Source: an uncultured Clostridium sp.
GTDB lineage: Bacteria > Bacillota > Clostridia > Clostridiales > Clostridiaceae
Direction: 5' to 3'
DNA length: 12,930 nucleotides
Assembly (NCBI RefSeq): GCF_934754915.1
Contig: NZ_CAKVKB010000097.1
Span: 1 to 12,930, forward strand
A program made the position numbers and the translations under genes. The notes under the pieces are model-generated. The model made no database searches. It saw only the letters and a program-made list of their open reading frames with translations, and was not told where the DNA came from. This document shows, one piece after another, positions 6,952-12,930 of this stretch. Position 1 is the stretch's first letter. Every line of letters begins with the position of its first letter.

Positions 6952-7724
6952 TGAATAATGACGGACTTTATATTCACAACAATGAATCTGATACATCTTA
7001 TGATTACAGCTCTAATAACTCTAATAACATACCTATTTTAGAATGCAGAAACTTAATAAAAACATTTGCTGGTAAAAAAGCTCTTAATGGAATTGATTTA
7101 AAGGTAAACAGAGGCAGAATTGTAGGACTCCTTGGACCTAATGGAAGCGGCAAAAGCACCCTTATAAAACTTGCTAATGCATTACTGACTCCAACAAGCG
7201 GAGAAATATTAATAGATGGTAAAACACCTGGAGTAGAATCTAAAGAAATAGTCTCATATCTTCCAGAGAGAACATATCTCAATGACTGGATGAAAGTATC
7301 TGATATAATAGATTTTTTCAGTGACTTTTATAAGAATTTCAACAGTGATAAAGCTTATGATATGCTTAAAAAATTAAATATAAATCCTAGCGACAAATTG
7401 AAAACAATGTCTAAAGGTACTAAAGAAAAAGTTCAGCTTATACTTGTAATGAGCCGTGAAGCAAAACTCTATCTTTTAGATGAACCTATTGCAGGTGTTG
7501 ATCCAGCTGCAAGAGATTATATATTAAATACTATTATAACTAATTATACTGAGGATTCAACAATAATAATATCAACTCACCTTATTTCAGATATTGAAAG
7601 AATACTTGATGATGTTATATTTTTATCTTATGGAGATATTTATTTATCAAAAAGTGTTGATGAAATCAGAGAAAATGAGGGAAAAAGTATTGATGATTTG
7701 TTCAGGGAGGTATTCAGATGTTAA
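6951..7724 (+). CDS. ABC transporter ATP-binding protein of the GntR operon
   Basis: This 257-residue nucleotide-binding subunit presumably pairs with the permease encoded next. It has Walker A GPNGSGKST (62-70), Walker B LYLLDEP (173-179) with catalytic E178, the D-loop AGVD (181-184) and the H-loop histidine H210 in STHL. The Q-loop position reads SYLPE, with Glu in place of the usual Gln, and the signature is MSKGTKEK (153-160) rather than LSGGQ; both variants are seen in BcrA/YtrB-like exporters. Residues 1-27 are an Asn/Ser/Asp-rich extension before the first strand. The start is supported by AAAGGAG (6937-6943), 7 nt before the ATG, so the extension appears real. The gene overlaps the permease gene by 7 nt. 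Substrate unknown; export of a lipid or antimicrobial peptide is only inferred from context. Confidence 0.92.
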   Translation: MNNDGLYIHNNESDTSYDYSSNNSNNIPILECRNLIKTFAGKKALNGIDLKVNRGRIVGLLGPNGSGKSTLIKLANALLTPTSGEILIDGKTPGVESKEIVSYLPERTYLNDWMKVSDIIDFFSDFYKNFNSDKAYDMLKKLNINPSDKLKTMSKGTKEKVQLILVMSREAKLYLLDEPIAGVDPAARDYILNTIITNYTEDSTIIISTHLISDIERILDDVIFLSYGDIYLSKSVDEIRENEGKSIDDLFREVFRC

Positions 7725-8545
7725 AAAAGTTAATGAAATATGAATTTAAGGCAACTGGAAGATATCTTTTTCCATTATATGCTGCTCTTATAGCATTTGC
7801 ATTTATTATTAGAGTATTCTTTAAAGAAAACCTACTTAATACGATTAATAACAATTCTGTAATAATTGAAAAATTTTCAATGTTTGGAAGGCTTGCCACT
7901 ATGATATCAGTATTTGCATATGGATTTACTATGGCTACTGTATTTGTTGCTACTTTCCTTATCATTGTTCAAAGATTTTATAAAAATCTTCTTGGAGATG
8001 AAGGCTATTTAATGAATACACTCCCAGTAAAACCATATTTAAATATAATAAATAAAATTTCAGTATCTATAATTTGGACAATATTAAGCTGTTTTGCTGC
8101 TTTTTTATCACTCATAGTTCTTTTTGCAACATATGATTCTTTCACTAATATAATCTCTTCAATATCATTCCTAATTACTGAAGCTCAAAAAGAATTTGGA
8201 ATAATGAGTTTTATAATATTATTTGAATATTTTATATTAGGACTTATTGAATTAGGAAAATCAATAACAATGATTTATGCTTCTATATCAATTGGACATT
8301 TGTTTAATAAATCAAAAATATTATTGTCAATTGGTGCATTTATAGGATTAAGTATAGCATCTAATATGATTAATTCATTACTTCTTGTCATACTTTCACA
8401 ATTACCTATAGATATTTTTGAGTTTTCTTCAATTCACTCTATGGGAATAGTATTATTATTTACAATAATATTTGAAGGCATATACTTATGTTTATATTTC
8501 TTTATAACTAATCATATTATTACCAACAACTTAAATCTTGAATAG
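7718..8545 (+). CDS. ABC-2 type transporter permease
   Basis: This 275-residue integral membrane protein has about six hydrophobic segments, roughly 16-34, 59-84, 112-137, 161-193, 200-227 and 242-268. Between segments 2 and 3 lies the charged stretch YKNLLGDEGYLMNTLPVKP (88-106), a probable cytoplasmic coupling region for the ATPase; similar stretches occur in other Firmicutes permeases of this type. The gene starts inside the end of the ATPase gene (ATGTTAA overlap) after GGGAGG with 7-nt spacing, so the two are translationally coupled and likely form a 2+2 complex. No soluble extracellular domain or binding protein is present, which fits an exporter. It is the last gene of the operon and is followed by a strong hairpin. 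Substrate unknown. Confidence 0.85.
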   Translation: MLKKLMKYEFKATGRYLFPLYAALIAFAFIIRVFFKENLLNTINNNSVIIEKFSMFGRLATMISVFAYGFTMATVFVATFLIIVQRFYKNLLGDEGYLMNTLPVKPYLNIINKISVSIIWTILSCFAAFLSLIVLFATYDSFTNIISSISFLITEAQKEFGIMSFIILFEYFILGLIELGKSITMIYASISIGHLFNKSKILLSIGAFIGLSIASNMINSLLLVILSQLPIDIFEFSSIHSMGIVLLFTIIFEGIYLCLYFFITNHIITNNLNLE

Positions 8546-8570
8546 AAGAGATAATATTCAAAATAAATTA

Positions 8571-8618
8571 TAAAATATTCCGTCGTTTCTATTTTAGTAG
8601 AAATGACGGAATATTTTA
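8571..8618. terminator. Bidirectional terminator between the ABC operon and hcp
   Basis: Arms 8571-8591 and 8598-8618 make a 21-bp stem with one G-U pair and a 6-nt loop, including CCGTC/GACGG. TAAAATATT and AATATTTTA form the ends, so a U-tract follows the stem on both strands. It begins 26 nt after the permease stop and ends 12 nt from the hcp stop, serving both convergent units. Confidence 0.9.
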
Positions 8619-8630
8619 AATAAGCATATC

Positions 8631-10544
8631 TTATTTTAATTTTTCTAAAATTTCATTTACATCAAATCCATGAACATTACATGCATCTTCTAATGTTTCA
8701 GCCTGAGATGATGGACATCCTATACAATGCATACCTGCTTCCATCAATACATTGATATTTTCAGGACTTGATTTTATTATATCAGCAATAATCATATCTT
8801 TAGAAATTTTTCCTTCTTCAACTTTCACATCTTCATTGAAAAACATCTTCATATCTTCTTCTACTGTAGTAATTCCACCTATACCGAAGTTTTCAACTAA
8901 CACTTTTGCCACATTTGGTGATAAAAATGCTGGAAGTGTTGGCCCTAAGTGAATTTCTTTTACTCCAAGATATAATAAAGACAATAATACAATTACTGCT
9001 TTTTGTTCATACCATGCAATATTGTATATAATTGGTAATTCGTTGATATCAGATAATTCAAATACTTCTTTTAATTTAAGTGCAATTAATGCCAATGAAT
9101 AAGAGTCATTACATTGACCTGCATCTAATACTCTTGGAATGCCACCGATGTCACCTAAATCTAATTTATTATATTTATATTTTGCACATCCTGCTGTTAA
9201 TATTACTGTATCCTTTGGAAGGGCTTTTGCAAAGTCAGTATAGTAATTTCTTTTAGATGCTCTTCCATCACATCCTGCCATTACTACAAATTTCTTTATA
9301 GCTCCAGATTTAACAGCTTCAACAACAGTGTCAGCTAAGGCAAATACCTGTTCATGAGCAAATCCACCAACTATTTCACCTGTTTCAATTTCTGTTGGAG
9401 GTGCACATTTCTTTGCTAATTCAATGATTTCAGAGAAATCCTTCTGGCTTCCGGCTTCCCCTTCAATATGCTTACATCCTGCAAATCCTGCTGCACCTGT
9501 TGTAAACATTCTATCTTTATAAGAATCCTTTGGTGGTACAATACAGTTTGTTGTCATCAATATTGGTCCATTGAAAGATTCAAATTCTTCTTTTTGTTTC
9601 CACCATGCATTACCGTAGTTTCCTACTAAATGCTTATATTTCTTAAGTTTAGGATAATAATGTGCTGGAAGCATTTCTGAATGAGTATAAACATCTACTC
9701 CAGTTCCTTCTGTCTGTATTAATAATTGTTCAATATCAGATAAATCATGACCAGATACTAATATTCCAGGATTTTTTCCTACTCCTATGTTAACCTTTGT
9801 TATTTCAGGATTTCCATAAGTTGATGTATTTGCAGTATCTAAAAGTGCCATTCCATCAACACCTGTTTTACCTGTTTCTAAAGTTAATGCTACTAAATCA
9901 TCTGCACTTAAAGAATCATCTAATAATTTAGCAAGTGTTTCCTGCATAAATGCATCAATTTCTTCATTATCATGACCTAATGCATTTGCATGTTTAGAAT
10001 ATGCACTTAATCCTTTTAATCCATAAGTTATTAATTCTCTTAATGAACGTATATCTTCATCTTCAGTTGCAAGAACACCAACTTCTTTAGATTCTGCTTT
10101 AGTTTTTAATATTGAATTCACTTCTTCTGCTGACTTGTTTCCATTAATAATATCTTTAATAGCTTTCAATATTCCTGAATTGTTTTCTGCATCTAAATCC
10201 CATACAGCTGCTTCAGATAAACCATTCTTATCTGATAACTTTTCTATTAATTCATTTTTCTTTATTAATGTTTCTTTAACTCTTGCATAGAAAACTTCAT
10301 CATCAAAATTTGCATTTGTAATTGTTGTAAATAAATTAAGAGTTATATAGTGATTTAATTCCTTATCTATCTTCTTTCCTTCTTTACGTAAACGAGTTGT
10401 AACTTCAGCCAGCCCCTTTGTTACATATATTAATAAATCCTGCATGTTTGCAAGATCTGCAGTTTTCCCACATACGCCCATCTTTGAACATCCCTTGTTT
10501 CCTGCTGTTTCTTGACATTGGTAACAAAACATATTATTTTCCAT
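8631..10544 (-). CDS. hcp: Hybrid cluster protein (hydroxylamine/NO reductase, class I) with fused C-terminal redox-disulfide domain
   Basis: Hcp is a cytoplasmic iron-sulfur enzyme linked to nitric oxide and hydroxylamine detoxification. In this 637-residue protein the N-terminal cluster motif C7-x2-C10-x8-C19-x5-C25 is the class I [4Fe-4S] type of strict anaerobes. All ligands of the hybrid Fe-S-O cluster are found at family spacing: H266, E290, C334, C425, C453, C478, E513 and K515. Residues from about 580 add a domain with CIGC (607-610), matching the hybrid cluster protein-associated redox disulfide (DUF1858-like) family, which is otherwise often a separate small protein. The start is the ATG at 10542-10544, 8 nt after GGAGG (10553-10557). 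A longer reading from TTG at 10557-10559 would begin inside that ribosome binding site and is rejected. The gene stands alone, flanked by terminators. Confidence 0.96.
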   Translation of the reverse strand: MENNMFCYQCQETAGNKGCSKMGVCGKTADLANMQDLLIYVTKGLAEVTTRLRKEGKKIDKELNHYITLNLFTTITNANFDDEVFYARVKETLIKKNELIEKLSDKNGLSEAAVWDLDAENNSGILKAIKDIINGNKSAEEVNSILKTKAESKEVGVLATEDEDIRSLRELITYGLKGLSAYSKHANALGHDNEEIDAFMQETLAKLLDDSLSADDLVALTLETGKTGVDGMALLDTANTSTYGNPEITKVNIGVGKNPGILVSGHDLSDIEQLLIQTEGTGVDVYTHSEMLPAHYYPKLKKYKHLVGNYGNAWWKQKEEFESFNGPILMTTNCIVPPKDSYKDRMFTTGAAGFAGCKHIEGEAGSQKDFSEIIELAKKCAPPTEIETGEIVGGFAHEQVFALADTVVEAVKSGAIKKFVVMAGCDGRASKRNYYTDFAKALPKDTVILTAGCAKYKYNKLDLGDIGGIPRVLDAGQCNDSYSLALIALKLKEVFELSDINELPIIYNIAWYEQKAVIVLLSLLYLGVKEIHLGPTLPAFLSPNVAKVLVENFGIGGITTVEEDMKMFFNEDVKVEEGKISKDMIIADIIKSSPENINVLMEAGMHCIGCPSSQAETLEDACNVHGFDVNEILEKLK

Positions 10545-10647
10545 AATTAATTCCTCCAAGCTTTATAAATCAAATTTTAGCTATTCTTCTAAAATAATAT
10601 TTTTCACATTTAATAGCTGTTTCTAAATATCTCTCAGCTATATGCTT

Positions 10648-10653
10648 ATTTTA
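10648..10653 (-). promoter_or_regulatory. hcp promoter -10 box
   Basis: TAAAAT on the minus strand matches five of six consensus positions. It puts transcription start near 10641 and gives a leader of about 97 nt. No good -35 box is present at the right spacing, because that position is occupied by the palindrome at 10672-10693. This is the layout expected for an activator-dependent promoter. Confidence 0.5.
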
Positions 10654-10671
10654 TCTATAACTCATATAAAG

Positions 10672-10693
10672 ATATGTAACATATGTTACATAT
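10672..10693. promoter_or_regulatory. Perfect 22-bp palindrome upstream of hcp, candidate HcpR-type activator site
   Basis: ATATGTAACAT (10672-10682) is followed at once by its reverse complement ATGTTACATAT (10683-10693). Its centre is 41.5 bp upstream of the start point implied by the -10 box at 10648-10653, the position used by CRP/FNR-family proteins at class II promoters. HcpR, a CRP/FNR-family regulator, is known to control hcp genes in anaerobes. No such regulator is encoded in the window, so the binding protein is inferred. Confidence 0.65.
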
Positions 10694-10726
10694 AGAAAAA
10701 TTAATTATTATTTTTTATTTTATAAA

Positions 10727-10777
10727 AAAAATCAATCCATACCATAAGAATTACTCTACTTGTTTGGATTGATTTTT
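10727..10777 (-). terminator. Terminator of deoC
   Basis: The 13-bp perfect arms 10727-10739 and 10765-10777 (AAAAATCAATCCA and its complement) enclose a 25-nt loop. On the minus strand the stem is followed by a run of T, about 80 nt past the deoC stop. It separates deoC from hcp. T-rich sequence also follows on the plus strand. Apart from this, the hcp operator and the promoter, the gap 10545-10854 holds nothing recognisable. Confidence 0.75.
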
Positions 10778-10854
10778 GTTTTTACATGTTTAATTTTTAA
10801 GATAAATGGTTTTATTAAATCATTATTTTTTAATATAATAACTTCCATTAAATT

Positions 10855-11517
10855 TTAATATCCTTGTGTTGCTTCACCTTTTAAAAGACCTACTGCTCTA
10901 CTTGTTCCAATTCTATCACAGCCTTCACTTATAAACATTTCAAGATCTTCTACTGTGCTTACTCCACCAGCTGCTTTAATCTTTACATTTGGCCCTATAT
11001 GTTTCTTAAATAATTTAACATCTTCAAGAGTTGCTCCGCCAGTTCCAAATCCTGTAGAAGTCTTTATATAGTCAGCACCAGCTTCAGTTACAGCTTTACA
11101 CATAGCTATTTTTTCTTCCTCTGTTAAATAGCAAGTTTCTATTATTACTTTTAAAATTTTATCTTCGCATACATTTTTTAAAGTTCTTATTTCTTCAGTT
11201 ACTTTATCAAATAATTTATTTTTAACATCAGTAATGTTAATTACCATATCTATTTCATTTGCACCATCTTCTAAAGCCTTTCTTGTTTCTGTAACTTTAG
11301 CTTCTGTGCATGAATATCCTAAAGGAAAACCTACTACTGTACATATATTAAGTTCTGGATATTTTTCATGTATACGTGATATATAGCATGCTGGAATACA
11401 TACAGATGCTGTTTTGTATTCAATTGCATCATCACATATTTTCTGTATATCTTCCCATGTTGCAACTGGACTTAATAATGTATGGTCTACATGTCTTAAA
11501 ATTTCTTGTTTATTCAT
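10855..11517 (-). CDS. deoC: Deoxyribose-phosphate aldolase
   Basis: The enzyme cleaves 2-deoxy-D-ribose 5-phosphate to acetaldehyde and glyceraldehyde 3-phosphate, feeding deoxynucleoside sugar into glycolysis. It is a 220-residue class I aldolase TIM barrel. The Schiff-base lysine is K152 in YIKTSTGFGTGGAT. The two other catalytic residues are D90 in EIDMVIN and K181 in VKIKAAGGV, equivalent to D102, K167 and K201 of E. coli. DHTLL (11-15) and GFPLG (63-67) are further family signatures. The protein ends in Tyr, as do enzymes in which the C-terminal tyrosine helps proton transfer. AGAGGA (11524-11529) precedes the ATG. No other deo genes (phosphorylase, phosphopentomutase, transporter) are adjacent on this strand; the divergent DeoR-family gene is the likely regulator. 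Confidence 0.96.
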   Translation of the reverse strand: MNKQEILRHVDHTLLSPVATWEDIQKICDDAIEYKTASVCIPACYISRIHEKYPELNICTVVGFPLGYSCTEAKVTETRKALEDGANEIDMVINITDVKNKLFDKVTEEIRTLKNVCEDKILKVIIETCYLTEEEKIAMCKAVTEAGADYIKTSTGFGTGGATLEDVKLFKKHIGPNVKIKAAGGVSTVEDLEMFISEGCDRIGTSRAVGLLKGEATQGY

Positions 11518-11556
11518 TTCTTTTCCTCTTTTCCATAATAATTATATATTCTAATT

Positions 11557-11586
11557 AACAATGTACAATGGACTATTGACAATGAA
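11557..11586. repeat. Imperfect ACAATG tandem motif in the deoC leader
   Basis: ACAATG occurs at 11558-11563, 11565-11570 and 11579-11584, in the phrase AACAATG-TACAATG-GACTATTG-ACAATGAA. The last part, ATTGACAATGAA (11575-11586), is repeated exactly at 1461-1472, just upstream of the flavoprotein gene's ribosome binding site. Next to it a small hairpin, GAAATCTT-TTC-AAGATTTC (11591-11609), would also lie in the deoC leader. Function unknown. Confidence 0.4.
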
Positions 11587-11683
11587 GGATGAAATCTTTT
11601 CAAGATTTCTTTATTTATATATATAGTTTTATTATTGAAACATATATTAAATATATTTTTTACAATTTTATAATGTTGTGATA

Positions 11684-11712
11684 ATAGTAATATTTTTTTG
11701 TTATAATGTCAA
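11684..11712 (-). promoter_or_regulatory. deoC promoter
   Basis: On the minus strand a perfect -35 TTGACA (11707-11712) and -10 TACTAT (11684-11689) are 17 nt apart. Transcription would start near 11677, leaving a leader of about 160 nt. The -35 box overlaps the -10 box of the opposing regulator promoter and ends 4 nt from the palindrome at 11716-11739. Confidence 0.6.
11702..11707 (+). promoter_or_regulatory. -10 box of the DeoR-family regulator gene
   Basis: TATAAT (11702-11707) is a perfect -10 hexamer facing the regulator gene. No strong -35 lies 17 nt upstream; TTGTGA (11676-11681) is 20 nt away. Transcription would begin near 11714, immediately before the palindrome, so repressor bound there would block this transcript. 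Confidence 0.5.
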
Positions 11713-11715
11713 CAT

Positions 11716-11739
11716 AAAATGTTAGAGTTCTAACATTTT
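11716..11739. promoter_or_regulatory. Palindromic operator candidate between deoC and its regulator
   Basis: AAAATGTTAGA (11716-11726) and TCTAACATTTT (11729-11739) are perfect inverted repeats around a 2-bp centre. A further half-site ATGTTAGA occurs at 11773-11780, 47 bp before the regulator start. Position between two opposing promoters suggests that the DeoR-family protein controls both its own gene and deoC. The link is inference. Confidence 0.65.
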
Positions 11740-11817
11740 TAATCTAATACTTCTTTAACTCTTAATTAAAAGATGTTAGAATATAAACAATAATTAAAAT
11801 AACAAGGTGATTTTATT

Positions 11818-12600
11818 TTGAATAAGAAGTTAAATCGTACAAATGCAATAATAAATATATTAAAAGAGAAAAATGGTGCCTCAGTAAAAGAACTTGCTTT
11901 GACTCTTGATGTTTCTGAAATGACAATAAGACGTGATCTTGAAATACTAAAATCAAACAACATTATCACTAATGTTTATGGAGCAGCTATTTATAATCCT
12001 GCAAATAATATAGAAAAACTTGAATCATTCTATGATATAAAAAATGAAGGCATACGTTGTGAAAAGGAAAAAATCAAAATAGGAAAAGCTGCTGCAAGAC
12101 TTATATCATCAGATGATATAATAATAATTGATACAGGCACAACAACTGAAAAATTAGCAAAATTTATAGATAACAATCTTAAAATTAGTGCATTAATATA
12201 CAACACAAACATTTTGATGGCTTTATCAAAAAAGAAAAATATAAATCTCATATTTTCAGGAGGATATTTTCACCCTAACACAATGATGTTTGAAAGTGAA
12301 GAAGGCATTTCCTTAATAAAAAAGACCCGTGCTACAAAAGTTTTTGTTTCTGCAGCAGGTATTCATGAAAATTTAGGCATAACCTGTTCCAATAATTATG
12401 AGGTATTGACTAAACAGGCTATTATCAAATCATCTGTTAAAAAAATTCTTTTAGCCGATTCAAAAAAATTTGATATTGTGAAATCTTCTTACTTTGCAGA
12501 ACTTACTGATTTTGATGTAATAATAACAGATAATAAAATTACTCCCCGCTGGCAGAAAAAAATTACTGATTTAGGAATAGAACTTATCATTGCTGATTAA
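11818..12600 (+). CDS. DeoR family transcriptional regulator
   Basis: This 260-residue repressor has an N-terminal DeoR-type helix-turn-helix (about 6-57; recognition helix within VSEMTIRRDLEIL, 32-44) and a C-terminal DeoRC sensor domain (about 88-250) of the sugar-phosphate isomerase fold. Key sensor elements are DTGTTTEKLA (105-114), IFSGGYF (145-151), VFVSAAGI (175-182) and LLADSKKFD (211-219). Such proteins bind a phosphorylated sugar; next to deoC the likely effector is deoxyribose 5-phosphate, which is inferred from position. Translation starts at TTG (11818-11820), 8 nt after AAGGTG (11804-11809); the next in-frame ATG (residue 35) lies inside the helix-turn-helix and would destroy it. 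It is transcribed divergently from deoC, and the shared palindrome at 11716-11739 suggests control of both genes. Confidence 0.93.
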   Translation: MNKKLNRTNAIINILKEKNGASVKELALTLDVSEMTIRRDLEILKSNNIITNVYGAAIYNPANNIEKLESFYDIKNEGIRCEKEKIKIGKAAARLISSDDIIIIDTGTTTEKLAKFIDNNLKISALIYNTNILMALSKKKNINLIFSGGYFHPNTMMFESEEGISLIKKTRATKVFVSAAGIHENLGITCSNNYEVLTKQAIIKSSVKKILLADSKKFDIVKSSYFAELTDFDVIITDNKITPRWQKKITDLGIELIIAD

Positions 12601-12715
12601 TAAATATATTTTTTAATTATTCATAATCCAAATTGCATCATATCAACATGTATTAATATTATGAGCAACATAATTACAGTTCTGAAATAAAAAACATGCT
12701 GCAAAATATATAATT

Positions 12716-12783
12716 AAAGGACTGCTGCATAAACTATTATCCTGCTTAATATAGCACTTAACATTTATGCAACAGTCCTTTTT
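12716..12783 (+). terminator. Long hairpin with T-tract after the DeoR-family gene
   Basis: Arms 12716-12733 and 12764-12781 pair over 18 positions with one mismatch (C12725/A12772), containing GGACTG and CAGTCC, with a 30-nt loop, and are followed by a T-tract on the plus strand. It lies about 115 nt past the regulator's stop codon. The arm sequence (GGACTGcTGCATAAA) resembles that of the element at 1834-1934. It could be an intrinsic terminator, a dispersed palindromic repeat, or both. The stretch 12601-12715 has no gene. Confidence 0.7.
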
Positions 12784-12878
12784 CATTTCTTTTATTCAAA
12801 TTTTACTTTTATCATAGCCTTAATAATGTCTACGCATTTTTCTCTTCCCAGCTTGGTGTTAGTATAAAAGTGTAGACA

Positions 12879-12926
12879 CAGACAGATAGTTTTTAAAATG
12901 ATATAATTATAGAAAATAAAGGAAGT
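12879..12926 (+). promoter_or_regulatory. Promoter and ribosome binding site of a gene starting past the window edge
   Basis: CAGACA (12879-12884, matching GACA of the -35 consensus), 17 nt, then a perfect TATAAT (12902-12907) form a plus-strand promoter, and a purine-rich AAAGGAAG (12918-12925) follows as a ribosome binding site. The start codon would lie just outside the window. Upstream, TGTCTAC (12827-12833) and GTAGACA (12872-12878) form an inverted repeat around this control region. The next gene may belong to an insertion sequence, but no coding evidence is inside the window. Confidence 0.4.
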
Positions 12927-12930
12927 GTCT

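Noticed and set aside
10545..10559. N-terminal extension of Hcp by five residues from a TTG codon.
   Set aside because: The TTG overlaps the GGAGG ribosome binding site (10553-10557) itself; the ATG at 10542-10544 has ideal spacing and gives the normal Hcp N terminus.
11553..11559. TTAACAA half-site, possible Rex site before deoC.
   Set aside because: No matching inverted half at the required distance.
1..12930. Search for CRISPR arrays, tRNA or rRNA genes, riboswitches, phage genes or a defence system.
   Set aside because: No regularly spaced repeats, no cloverleaf or rRNA-like sequence, no recognisable riboswitch core and no defence-type proteins were seen; genes present are metabolic, regulatory or transport.

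Overview
The window reads as a stretch of chromosome from a strict anaerobe of the genus Clostridium or a close relative. The reasons are very AT-rich DNA with AT-ending codons, strong purine-rich ribosome binding sites, a class I hybrid cluster protein with the C-x2-C-x8-C-x5-C iron-sulfur motif, a nadA-nadB-nadC operon with a short NadB, and a secreted choline-binding-repeat protein. No phage genes, CRISPR array, rRNA or tRNA were seen. The content is mostly ordinary housekeeping. The most informative parts are the control regions, where several well-formed promoters and palindromes can be read.

Layout. At 105-1439 (-) lies a CoA-disulfide reductase/NADH oxidase-type flavoprotein, with a long AT-rich upstream region that also holds a ~100-nt palindromic element. 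At 2088-2810 (-) is a secreted choline-binding-repeat protein with a cysteine-peptidase/amidase-like domain. At 3211-6300 (-) is the nadABC operon (aspartate to nicotinate mononucleotide), with overlapping genes, a strong promoter and a palindrome just after the predicted transcription start. Divergent from it, at 6583-8545 (+), is a three-gene operon: a YtrA-type GntR repressor, an ABC ATPase and a six-helix ABC permease. Its promoter is embedded in an operator made of two tandem 8-bp repeats facing two more. A 21-bp hairpin separates this operon from the convergent hcp gene.

The hcp gene (8631-10544, -) encodes a hybrid cluster protein with a CxxC redox-disulfide domain fused at its C terminus. 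Upstream, a perfect 22-bp palindrome sits where a CRP/FNR-type activator (HcpR is the known one) would bind at about -41.5. Next come deoC (10855-11517, -), deoxyribose-phosphate aldolase, and a divergent DeoR-family regulator (11818-12600, +). They share an intergenic region with two overlapping, opposing promoters next to a perfect palindromic operator candidate. The last 330 bases hold a second palindromic element and, at the edge, a promoter plus ribosome binding site for a gene starting beyond the window, possibly an insertion sequence.

Together the genes cover redox and oxygen/nitrosative protection (flavoprotein, Hcp), NAD synthesis, deoxynucleoside salvage, envelope-stress-type export and cell-wall interaction. 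I see no clearly new multi-gene system. The best leads are the four-half-site operator, the Hcp fusion with its activator-site geometry, the deo control region, and the two related palindromic elements.
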